Assembly: GCA_021153325.1 (NCBI GenBank)
Contig: JAGKTQ010000055.1
Location: 1 to 6,854 of the forward strand
Direction of reading: 5' to 3'
DNA length: 6,854 nt
Source: Lachnospiraceae bacterium
GTDB taxonomy: Bacteria > Bacillota > Clostridia > Lachnospirales > Lachnospiraceae
Numbering within the stretch: the stretch's first letter is position 1; each line of letters begins with the position of its first letter. Under the pieces are notes generated by a model. The model was given only the letters and a program-made list of their open reading frames with translations, did not search any database and was not told the origin of the DNA. Shown here one piece after another: positions 1-6,158 of the stretch. The translations under genes were made by a program, and so were the position numbers.

Positions 1-9
1 AATAATATC

Positions 10-38
10 TTGACAAAAACACGATATAGAATTATACT
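10..38 (+). promoter_or_regulatory. Sigma-A type promoter of fabH
   Basis: A perfect -35 hexamer TTGACA (10-15) and a 5-of-6 -10 hexamer TATACT (33-38) are separated by exactly 17 bases, the optimal spacing for the housekeeping sigma factor. Transcription should begin near position 45, so the fabH messenger would carry a leader of about 130 bases and would start immediately before or within the palindromic operator at 48-68. No other strong promoter is seen before fabH. Confidence 0.85.
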
Positions 39-47
39 CAAATAAAA

Positions 48-68
48 ATACTTTGAATATCAAAGTAT
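48..68. promoter_or_regulatory. Palindromic operator, FabT/FabR (MarR-family)-like
   Basis: A perfect 9-base inverted repeat, ATACTTTGA (48-56) and TCAAAGTAT (60-68), flanks a 3-base centre (ATA). The core TTTGA-N3-TCAAA resembles the sites bound by the MarR-family fatty-acid synthesis repressors of Firmicutes (FabT of streptococci, FabR of clostridia). The site begins 9 bases after the -10 hexamer, so a bound repressor would block promoter clearance. The downstream gene is fabH, a usual target of these regulators, which supports the assignment. The regulator gene is not in the window. The short spacer and arms make a transcriptional terminator unlikely. Confidence 0.75.
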
Positions 69-90
69 GCAACGAAATCACTTAAAAATA

Positions 91-96
91 AGGAGG
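91..96 (+). other. Strong Shine-Dalgarno-like AGGAGG without a gene
   Basis: AGGAGG, in the context ATAAGGAGGA, is nearly the full complement of the 16S rRNA 3' end, yet it lies 82 bases before the fabH start. The only nearby possible starts are TTG codons at 98 and 101. They share a frame that stops at 110-112, giving at most four codons. It could be a chance purine run, a remnant of a lost gene, or a ribosome standby site in the leader. Confidence 0.3.
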
Positions 97-178
97 ATTG
101 TTGCAGCGATAGAATAAAGGGAAAGGAAAAGGTAGTTACTGAACTGCTTTTAGTAAGTAATTTACGCGTGAAAGTAAG

Positions 179-1153
179 ATGGTAGGAAGAATAATTGGAA
201 CAGGAAGCTGTGTGCCTCAATCTGTTATTACAAATGACGATTTATCCCAGATAGTGGATACCAATGATGAATGGATTTCCTCTCGTACAGGAATTAAGGA
301 AAGAAGACTTGTAAAAGAAGAAACAACAGCATCCATGTCTGCGGAAGCTGCTAAAAGAGCGCTTGAGAATGCAGGTATCCAGCCAGAAGAAATTGATTTA
401 ATTATTGTAGGAACAATTACAGGAGATTATGTAACTCCTTCTACTGCGTGTGAAGTACAGGCAGCGATCGGTGCTGTAAATGCGGTAGCCTTTGATATAA
501 ATGCAGCTTGTTCCGGATTTCTCTATGGTGTAAGCATGGCATATGCTTATATGAAATGCGGAATTTATAAAAAGGCATTAGTAATTGGTGCAGAAACTTT
601 GTCTAAAATCATGGATTGGAATGACAGAAGTACTTGTGTATTGTTTGGTGATGGTGCTGGAGCAGCAGTGCTCGCATTAAGTGAGGATGAGGAAAATTCA
701 GGAATTCTTGCTTTTGAGCAGGGCGCTGATGGCGCAAAGGGAATGGTACTTGCTGGAAGAGATAGAAAGAATAATAATCCGTTGGTAAAAAATTCCACAG
801 AGCCAGAGTATGTACATATGGATGGTCAGGAAGTTTATAAATTTGCAGTGACTACTGTACCGGAATCGATTAACAGAGTTTTGGAAAAAGCAGGATTAAA
901 GCCGGATGATATTCAATATTTTCTGCTTCATCAGGCAAATATTCGTATTATCCAGTCTGTTTCCAAGAGACTGCATGTGCCGATGGATAAGTTCCCGATC
1001 AGCTTAGATCATTGTGGAAATATTTCTGCGGCAAGTGTACCAATTTTATTAGATGAAGTAAATAAAAAAGGAATGTTGCATAAAGGGGATAAAATAGTAA
1101 TGTCCGGTTTTGGTGGCGGGCTTACATGGGGAACCTGTGTATTAGAATGGTAA
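179..1153 (+). CDS. fabH: 3-oxoacyl-ACP synthase III (FabH)
   Basis: This 324-residue cytoplasmic enzyme starts type II fatty acid synthesis by condensing an acyl-CoA primer with malonyl-ACP. The thiolase-fold family is clear from end to end: the N-terminal GTGSCVPQ segment, DEWISSRTGIKERR (30-43) with the CoA-contacting Trp32 and Arg36, and the catalytic triad Cys111 (in NAACSGF), His251 (in LLHQAN) and Asn281 (in GNISAAS). The C-terminal GFGGGLTWG motif is also present, and length is normal. The ATG at 179 is the only ordinary start, because an in-frame stop lies at 158-160, but its ribosome site is poor (purines in GTGAAAGTAAG). The gene has its own promoter and a FabT/FabR-like operator. 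It stands alone: the acyl carrier protein and elongation genes often found beside it are absent. Whether it prefers acetyl-CoA or branched primers cannot be told. Confidence 0.97.
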   Translation: MVGRIIGTGSCVPQSVITNDDLSQIVDTNDEWISSRTGIKERRLVKEETTASMSAEAAKRALENAGIQPEEIDLIIVGTITGDYVTPSTACEVQAAIGAVNAVAFDINAACSGFLYGVSMAYAYMKCGIYKKALVIGAETLSKIMDWNDRSTCVLFGDGAGAAVLALSEDEENSGILAFEQGADGAKGMVLAGRDRKNNNPLVKNSTEPEYVHMDGQEVYKFAVTTVPESINRVLEKAGLKPDDIQYFLLHQANIRIIQSVSKRLHVPMDKFPISLDHCGNISAASVPILLDEVNKKGMLHKGDKIVMSGFGGGLTWGTCVLEW

Positions 1154-1173
1154 TAGCAGCAATCCGTATTTTA

Positions 1174-1231
1174 ATGGCATCGCTCAGAAGGTAAGGTATC
1201 ATATCTGCCATCCGTGCGATGCCATATTTAT
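1174..1231 (+). terminator. Hairpin downstream of fabH, probable terminator
   Basis: Perfect 10-base arms ATGGCATCGC (1174-1183) and GCGATGCCAT (1216-1225) enclose a 32-base loop. The loop could hold a small inner hairpin (GGTA 1195-1198 with TGCC 1206-1209). The arm is followed by a T-rich stretch (ATTTATT) rather than a pure T run, and it begins about 20 bases after the fabH stop. Position and strand fit a terminator for fabH, but the large loop and interrupted T tract make it weaker than a typical intrinsic terminator. Confidence 0.5.
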
Positions 1232-1251
1232 TCGTAAAAAACAAAGGAAAA

Positions 1252-1286
1252 TGCAACCTATTGGATAGCTGTTTCGTGTTATATAT
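1252..1286 (+). promoter_or_regulatory. ECF sigma-type promoter 1 (sigma/anti-sigma operon)
   Basis: The -35 element TGCAACC (1252-1258) has the AAC core typical of ECF sigma factor promoters. After 17 bases comes a -10 region GTGTTATATAT (1276-1286). An A-rich tract (1236-1251) lies directly upstream. The same elements at the same spacing recur at 2393-2427. Placement just before the sigma factor gene indicates that the factor transcribes its own gene, as is usual in this family. Confidence 0.75.
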
Positions 1287-1307
1287 AGAGAAATAGGGGG
1301 ATGAACA

Positions 1308-1802
1308 GTGAAAAAAACAGATATTTCCGCCGAGGAGCTTCTCGAGAAGTATTCAAATATGGTATATAGGCTTGCCTATGCCAGAACGGGAAATGTAGAT
1401 GACGCACAGGACATCGTGCAGGAAGTTTTTTTGAAATATATTAAAGCAAATAAAGAATTTCATGATGAAGAACACAGGAAAGCTTGGTTACTTACGGTAA
1501 CTGCGAACACCGGTAATTCTATGATGAAATCAGCATGGTTCAGACACCGTGCTGATTTTGAAGAGGTGGAGAGTGAAGATTATTATACGCCGGGCATTCA
1601 GGAAAACAGCGGTGTTTATGAGGCAGTGCAGGAGCTTTCAGAGAAATATCGAGTTGTTATCCATCTGTTTTATTATGAAGAATTATCTATAAAAGAAATA
1701 AGTACGGTACTAAAAACTTCGGAAAATAATGTGAAGTCAAGACTTTTCCGTGCAAGGGAAATGCTTAAAAAGAAGCTGGAGGGGGCAGAATATGAATTTT
1801 AA
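1308..1802 (+). CDS. ECF-type RNA polymerase sigma factor
   Basis: This 164-residue protein has the two-domain plan of an extracytoplasmic-function sigma factor. Region 2 covers about residues 11-77 and includes YSNMVYRLAYARTG and DAQDIVQEVFLKYI (33-46), the segment that binds core polymerase and the -10 element. Region 4 covers about 105-157, with LSEKYRVVIHLFYYEELSI followed by a helix-turn-helix ending in NVKSRLFRAREMLKKKL, which reads the -35 element. Regions 1.1 and 3 are absent, as expected. The start is GTG at 1308, 7 bases after AGGGGG (1295-1300); an ATG at 1301 is in another frame. It overlaps the downstream membrane-protein gene by 11 bases. The promoter just upstream and a matching copy before the lipoprotein gene are its likely targets. 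The exact ECF subgroup was not determined. Confidence 0.95.
   Translation: MKKTDISAEELLEKYSNMVYRLAYARTGNVDDAQDIVQEVFLKYIKANKEFHDEEHRKAWLLTVTANTGNSMMKSAWFRHRADFEEVESEDYYTPGIQENSGVYEAVQELSEKYRVVIHLFYYEELSIKEISTVLKTSENNVKSRLFRAREMLKKKLEGAEYEF
1778..1785 (+). promoter_or_regulatory. Ribosome binding site deciding the anti-sigma start
   Basis: GGAGGGGG sits inside the 3' end of the sigma factor gene, 6 bases before the ATG at 1792. It selects that ATG over an in-frame GTG at 1750, which would add 14 residues. The overlapping arrangement suggests translational coupling, giving balanced amounts of sigma factor and its partner. Confidence 0.75.
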
Positions 1803-2376
1803 GGATAGCTATAAAAAAGAAAATGAAGAAATCAAACCTGACGCGGCATTTTTGAACCAGCTTGCGGGGCAGATGGAGCGAGAGAAAAGGATGCAACGTA
1901 ATCGCAAAAAGATGATTGCATCAACAGGGGTTGTGGCAGCGGCGGCAGCAATGTGTGTTCTGGTCTTACATGGAGTAGAACCATTAGCGCAAAGAAATGA
2001 GCAGGACATTCAAAATAAAGCCGAGGTTGTGGAAACACAAACGACAGGACATAGCTTTGGCAATCGTGTATGGTATGGAGATGCTGAGACAGAAGAAGAA
2101 ATGTTTCAGGCTTTTCTTACTCTTTTGAAGGAAGAAAAAATAGAAAAACTGTATTGTTCCGATATGGAAGAATATCTGGATGAAGATGTTGTTTCAGAAA
2201 AGGAAGCGGATAAATTGATCAAAAAGCTTTGTAGTGCAGAGCTTACAGAAGCGGAAGCAGATGGTGCTTGTAAACATTATATGGCTGTGTTTGAAAATGG
2301 GAAAATTGTAAAGTTTGAAATTTATGGGGATAAGTATTTAAAACTAAAAGATAGCGAAGCATTATATTCTCTTTAA
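1792..2376 (+). CDS. Single-pass membrane protein, probable anti-sigma factor
   Basis: From the ATG at 1792 this is 194 residues. Residues 1-40 are charged and presumably cytoplasmic (MNFKDSYKKENEEIKPD, then a Lys/Arg-rich stretch). Residues 41-62 form one membrane helix, and 63-194 should lie outside the membrane. Gene order (overlapping an ECF sigma gene by 11 bases) and topology indicate an anti-sigma factor that sequesters the sigma factor at the membrane. The His-x3-Cys-x2-Cys zinc anti-sigma motif is absent. The N-terminus resembles the short sigma-binding segment I know from ECF partners in Lachnospiraceae. The outer part is acidic and has three cysteines (122, 147, 160); it is the likely sensing domain, but I do not recognise its family. 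Loss of inhibition could follow proteolysis or ligand binding; nothing here decides which. Confidence 0.75.
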   Translation: MNFKDSYKKENEEIKPDAAFLNQLAGQMEREKRMQRNRKKMIASTGVVAAAAAMCVLVLHGVEPLAQRNEQDIQNKAEVVETQTTGHSFGNRVWYGDAETEEEMFQAFLTLLKEEKIEKLYCSDMEEYLDEDVVSEKEADKLIKKLCSAELTEAEADGACKHYMAVFENGKIVKFEIYGDKYLKLKDSEALYSL

Positions 2377-2392
2377 AAATTTTTTATTTTTT

Positions 2393-2427
2393 TGCAACCT
2401 TTCGATAAGCTGTGTAGTGTTATATAT
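2393..2427 (+). promoter_or_regulatory. ECF sigma-type promoter 2 (lipoprotein genes)
   Basis: TGCAACC (2393-2399) and GTGTTATATAT (2417-2427) repeat the elements of the promoter at 1252-1286 at exactly the same 17-base spacing. The two 35-base segments agree at 28 positions, with most differences in the spacer. An A/T tract (A5, then T6, A, T7; 2375-2393) directly precedes the -35 element and could act as an UP element. Transcription should begin near 2433, leaving a leader of about 75 bases before the lipoprotein gene. This makes the lipoprotein a predicted direct target of the adjacent sigma factor. Confidence 0.75.
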
Positions 2428-2506
2428 GAAAAGGTAAGAAATACCGATTCAAAACAAAGATTCTGATATTGCAATAGAGGGAGATTTAAGAAAGAGGAAA
2501 GAGAGT

Positions 2507-4876
2507 ATGAAAAAGAGAATGTTGGCAGCACTACTCGTAACAACGACGATGTTGACGGCATGTCAGGCTGATGCAGGCAGCGGGGTATCGGGGATAAACG
2601 GTACCGGGGAAGAACTTACCGTTGCTGATATCAAAGGAAAGTATACTTCAGAGGAAGTAACAGGGGAAGAAGAGGATATCATGCCGTTGTATAATGTGGC
2701 GGAAGATCAGGTATTTGATTTTACTTTTCAAACGGATTGGGATACGTTAACCGTTCAGGAAAGTGATATGGTAACAGTTCATACGGATAGTAAATGTGAA
2801 CCGGAAAGTGAGTTACCTGTATATGTAGATGCAACAGAAAATGAAAAAGGTTTTACCTTATCCATTTCACCCATCACCGCAGTTTTAGAAACCGTATACA
2901 ATGAAGAGGATGAAGAAAAGAACGAGCATGTAGTGTGGGGAAATGCTCCGACGTATTACATCGCTATTCATTATGATACGGAGTCAGAGGAATTAAAAAA
3001 GCTGGATTCACCGATCATTGTGCCGTTCACCATCAAACATGAAGTGCCCGCACCGGAAGTAAAAGGTGTGGTAGATGCGAATGGATGCTTTTCCCTACAG
3101 TGGGAACCAGTGGAAGGTGCCGAAGAGTATAGGATTTATAATTTGCTTGATGACGGTCAATGGACCGGTTCGTATAATGATCCAGTAGACAGTGCGGAAT
3201 CTGGATACTTGGAGTGTTCCTTGTTGTATATGACATCAACGACTGACACAAAATTTACAGATTTCAATGGCAGCGGAGAAGATTCTTTAGTTATGCATGA
3301 ACGCTCCGTTAGTGGAAAACTTTATTGCATTGGGCAAAACTTCAGTGTGGGGGGAGAGTATTATGTCAGTGCAGTAGTAGACGGTAAAGAAAGTGGATTT
3401 GCATGTGCAGTAAAAACTTCCGATTTACAAATTCCTTGGAAGCTTTCCGATGAAGATGATCTTATGTTTGCAGAATATGAGGACGAAACAGAATTACCAT
3501 TAACAGTAGATGTCGTGAACATCGATGGATCTATAACAGCAAGAAATGTATATTATACCTTTCAAATGGAAAACACCTGGGTTGAAGGCTGGAAGACACC
3601 AGAATATGCTTATCAGGTCGAGGGAACTATGCTGACAGGATGTGTATCTATGGATGGAAGTCTGGAAAAAGACTATCCAGAACATGTCGGAAGTATTTCA
3701 CCGGTAGGTAATATTGAGCCGGAAAATAATATTAATAAACAGCCGGACACCGATTTAGAAACTATTATTAAAGAATTAGAATCTCTTGATACTGCTGCTC
3801 TTTTTGAGCAGCAGAGGGAGAACACAAAAAAGCATAAGGAACAGGGCGAAAAACAAAGTACGAATGCTGTGGATGAGAAGTATCTGATCTTTGCCGATAG
3901 TGCAGAAGAAGAATGGCTTGCTTTGAATTTGGTAAATGGGGAAACAGAAATTTCTTTGGAAGCTTTTCCGAAGCTGCAGTATGCAGATACATTAGAAGAT
4001 GTATTTTACAAGGTTTACTATCAAAATCCTTATATACTTGGGGTACAAAGATTTGGATATGATTATAAAAATATGACCTTTTATGTAGAGTATGCTTACA
4101 GTCAGGATGAAATGGAGCAGATGCGTAGTGAGATCTACGAAGAATCGGAAAACATTTTGGACGAGATCATCACAAAAGGGATGAGTGATGAGGAAAAGAG
4201 AATGGCGATCTACGATTACTTGGAAGAAAACTGTGAGTATGACTATGAAGCCCTTGAAGAGGCAGAAAAAAATAATTACAAAAAAACAGAAAATGATGAG
4301 CATGAATATGCATTTAATGTGTATGGTATCATCGTAAAGAAGTTGGGAGTTTGTCAGTCTTATGCCTATGCATATAAGCTGCTTTGTAGTATGAGTGGCG
4401 TAGAATGTAATGTTATGACTGGATATCTTGACGGAAGTCTTCCGCATGCTTGGAATGTAGTTAAGATTGATGGCGAATGGTATCAGACAGACAGTACAAA
4501 TAATGAAAAGGTTGCTGGAATACCATATTTTCTGTATAATAGTGATTCAGAAACTGCACAGATGACCGGATTTTCAAGTGATAAGATGTATGAAATAGAT
4601 GATGAGATATCGGATTATGAAAGTGCAAATAAGGAATATGAGTATTATTATGCAAATGATCGATATGCAGAAGATTTAGATGAATATGCAGATGTGCTTG
4701 GCACGTTAGTAGAAGATGAGGAGAATATTTGTATCCGATATGGTGGTGAAAAACCGGATGCAGAAGATTTTGAAGAAATAGTAGTAGAAGTTTTTTATCG
4801 CAAAAATATGGAAGAAAAACTGGCAGATATGAGTTATCTGATTAGTAATAATTTTATTGTGCTGAAACAGCGATAA
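2507..4876 (+). CDS. Lipoprotein with transglutaminase-like domain
   Basis: This 789-residue protein is predicted to be attached to the outer face of the membrane. It begins with a short lipoprotein signal peptide (MKKRMLAALLVTTTMLTAC) whose lipobox LTAC places the lipidated cysteine at residue 19. Residues about 40-180 are beta-rich and unrecognised. Residues about 180-300 look like a fibronectin type III-like domain (LQWEPVEGAEEYRIY). Residues about 455-700 carry a conserved lead-in and a transglutaminase-like papain-fold core with Cys616 (GVCQSYAYAYKLL), His647 (LPHAWNVVKIDGEWY) and Asp662 (TDST), so the triad is complete. The acidic, Tyr-rich tail has no anchor. The ATG at 2507 follows AGAGGAAAG. 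Family knowledge allows protein crosslinking, peptide cleavage or peptidoglycan-related activity; the sequence does not choose between them. The ECF promoter upstream ties it to the adjacent sigma factor. Confidence 0.88.
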   Translation: MKKRMLAALLVTTTMLTACQADAGSGVSGINGTGEELTVADIKGKYTSEEVTGEEEDIMPLYNVAEDQVFDFTFQTDWDTLTVQESDMVTVHTDSKCEPESELPVYVDATENEKGFTLSISPITAVLETVYNEEDEEKNEHVVWGNAPTYYIAIHYDTESEELKKLDSPIIVPFTIKHEVPAPEVKGVVDANGCFSLQWEPVEGAEEYRIYNLLDDGQWTGSYNDPVDSAESGYLECSLLYMTSTTDTKFTDFNGSGEDSLVMHERSVSGKLYCIGQNFSVGGEYYVSAVVDGKESGFACAVKTSDLQIPWKLSDEDDLMFAEYEDETELPLTVDVVNIDGSITARNVYYTFQMENTWVEGWKTPEYAYQVEGTMLTGCVSMDGSLEKDYPEHVGSISPVGNIEPENNINKQPDTDLETIIKELESLDTAALFEQQRENTKKHKEQGEKQSTNAVDEKYLIFADSAEEEWLALNLVNGETEISLEAFPKLQYADTLEDVFYKVYYQNPYILGVQRFGYDYKNMTFYVEYAYSQDEMEQMRSEIYEESENILDEIITKGMSDEEKRMAIYDYLEENCEYDYEALEEAEKNNYKKTENDEHEYAFNVYGIIVKKLGVCQSYAYAYKLLCSMSGVECNVMTGYLDGSLPHAWNVVKIDGEWYQTDSTNNEKVAGIPYFLYNSDSETAQMTGFSSDKMYEIDDEISDYESANKEYEYYYANDRYAEDLDEYADVLGTLVEDEENICIRYGGEKPDAEDFEEIVVEVFYRKNMEEKLADMSYLISNNFIVLKQR

Positions 4877-4913
4877 TAAAATGAAATATATTATTATAAA
4901 CATGAACAAAAGT

Positions 4914-4918
4914 GGAGG
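4914..4918 (+). promoter_or_regulatory. Ribosome binding site deciding the second lipoprotein start
   Basis: GGAGG directly abuts an ATG at 4919, leaving no spacing for initiation there. The in-frame ATG at 4928 is 9 bases downstream, a normal distance, so 4928 is the preferred start. Confidence 0.7.
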
Positions 4919-4927
4919 ATGAAAAAG

Positions 4928-6013
4928 ATGAGAAGTAAAAAGTTAGTATTAGCAGCGGTAATGGCAGCCATGGTCGTAATGACAGGATGTGGAGAGAAAG
5001 CGCAGACAGCTACAGTGGAATCCACAGAAGCAGTTACTGTAGAGGAAACAACAGAAGAAACAACCCAGGAAGAGACAGAAACGGAAACAGAGGAAGAAAC
5101 AGAATCAGATGTTGAATTTACAAGTTTAAACCAGCTTTTTGGTAATGATTCAAAAGAAACAGAAGCTTTTGGTGACTTTGATGAAGAAACAGGATACCTT
5201 GGTGCAACTTCTGATGAGATTACAGAAGGTTTTGAAGCATGTGATATTATCGTAGAGGATCTGTCACAAGATAATAGGATAGTTTATGAGGATGAAGATG
5301 TATTATATCACTTTGTAATGTATAATGAAGATTCCGTACAGGAAGTTGCAGATGACGATGAGACTAATTTTTTAACACAGCTTACTTATGCTGATGAAGA
5401 ATTTTATGTTTTATTTGGTAGTGATACTGCTGTAGAATATGAAGAAGCACTTGTTTACTGTGAAGAAGATACTACAGTAGAATATTGGGCAATTGGAAGC
5501 ATTCAGGGTGATAATTATTGCTTAGTTCCGATCGCTGCCGGAAATGATGAAAATGGTTATTATATTGTTCGTACTACATTAGTGACAGTCGGTATCGATA
5601 TGTCTGATACAATGTCACTCTTAGAGCAGGGAATCGACTTTAAAACAGAGTCTTCCGAAGGAAGCAGTACATCAAAATTAGAATTAACAGGCGAAGAATA
5701 TATCTATCTTGAAATTACAGGTAAAGAAGGCGATGAAGAATCTTTAACAGTATATTATGAAATGACAAATTATTATCCAACAGATGTTTATATTTCTGAT
5801 GCAGAAATTGAACTTAACGGTGTTGATATCACAGATTCTACAGTAGCTTTCTTTGAGGTAGATGCAAATGATACAATTGAAGATTGTTTCTTTATTGATG
5901 GATATGATTTGAAAGTGGGCGATGAGATCGTTATCTCCGGTATGCTCATAGACGGCGAATCTTTGGATGAAATTGGAGAAATCGAATTTCCTATGGTTTT
6001 AGAGAGCAGATAA
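4928..6013 (+). CDS. Acidic lipoprotein of unknown function
   Basis: From the ATG at 4928 this is 361 residues; the upstream ATG at 4919 would add three. The signal peptide MRSKKLVLAAVMAAMVVMTGC has the lipobox MTGC with lipidated Cys21. Residues about 30-61 are an almost pure Thr/Glu linker (for example EETETETEEETESD), which probably holds the rest away from the membrane. Residues about 62-240 are acidic and unrecognised. Residues about 250-361 (LELTGEEYIYLEITGKEG through IEFPMVLES) read like a beta-sandwich of the Ig-like kind seen at the C-terminus of many clostridial lipoproteins; this is a fold impression, not a family match. No catalytic motif is visible. The gene begins about 50 bases after the transglutaminase-like lipoprotein with no convincing promoter or terminator between, so the two are probably co-transcribed. 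It may partner that protein at the surface. Confidence 0.85.
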   Translation: MRSKKLVLAAVMAAMVVMTGCGEKAQTATVESTEAVTVEETTEETTQEETETETEEETESDVEFTSLNQLFGNDSKETEAFGDFDEETGYLGATSDEITEGFEACDIIVEDLSQDNRIVYEDEDVLYHFVMYNEDSVQEVADDDETNFLTQLTYADEEFYVLFGSDTAVEYEEALVYCEEDTTVEYWAIGSIQGDNYCLVPIAAGNDENGYYIVRTTLVTVGIDMSDTMSLLEQGIDFKTESSEGSSTSKLELTGEEYIYLEITGKEGDEESLTVYYEMTNYYPTDVYISDAEIELNGVDITDSTVAFFEVDANDTIEDCFFIDGYDLKVGDEIVISGMLIDGESLDEIGEIEFPMVLESR

Positions 6014-6040
6014 GAATAGCATCTTAAAAAAGAATTACAG

Positions 6041-6084
6041 AGGCATGTATTGTTTGAAAAAGGGACAATATATGCCTTTTTTTT
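6041..6084 (+). terminator. Strong intrinsic terminator after the lipoprotein genes
   Basis: A 14-pair stem forms between 6041-6054 (AGGCATGTATTGTT) and 6064-6077 (GACAATATATGCCT), including two G-U pairs, around a 9-base loop. It runs straight into eight T residues (6077-6084). It begins 27 bases after the lipoprotein stop codon and ends the sigma-factor block before spmA. Confidence 0.93.
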
Positions 6085-6098
6085 ATGTTATTGCCAGA

Positions 6099-6127
6099 GT
6101 ATAATCAAGAAAAAGTACTCATATATT
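6099..6127 (+). promoter_or_regulatory. Candidate sigma-E-like sporulation promoter of spmA
   Basis: GTATAAT (6099-6105) resembles the sigma-E -35 consensus (KMATATT) and CATATATT (6120-6127) its -10 consensus (CATACAMT), separated by 14 bases, within the known 13-15 range. The match is imperfect (5 of 7 and 6 of 8) in A/T-rich DNA. It is favoured by knowledge that spmA of Bacillus subtilis is transcribed by sigma-E in the mother cell. Transcription would begin near 6134, which excludes starts at 6126 and 6132. TATAAT at 6100-6105 could instead be a housekeeping -10, but no good -35 precedes it. Confidence 0.35.
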
Positions 6128-6158
6128 GTATATGATTAAACCGGAAATGGATGCTGTT

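Noticed and set aside
68..74. TGCAACG in the fabH leader, similar to the ECF -35 element
   Set aside because: No GTGTTATATAT-like -10 element occurs at the required distance, and a strong sigma-A promoter already lies upstream.
98..112. Tiny leader peptide after AGGAGG starting at TTG
   Set aside because: At most four codons, non-ATG start and too little spacing to the ribosome site.
1750..1791. Extended N-terminus of the anti-sigma protein from GTG at 1750
   Set aside because: There is no suitable ribosome site before 1750, whereas GGAGGGGG is ideally placed for the ATG at 1792, and the extra residues are only the other frame of the sigma factor's C-terminus.
3992..4447. Open frame of 151 codons on the minus strand
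   Set aside because: It lies wholly inside the transglutaminase-like core, which has clear family motifs on the plus strand. Its translation is low-complexity and rich in Ile/Phe, as expected of the antisense of a Glu/Lys/Tyr-rich gene.
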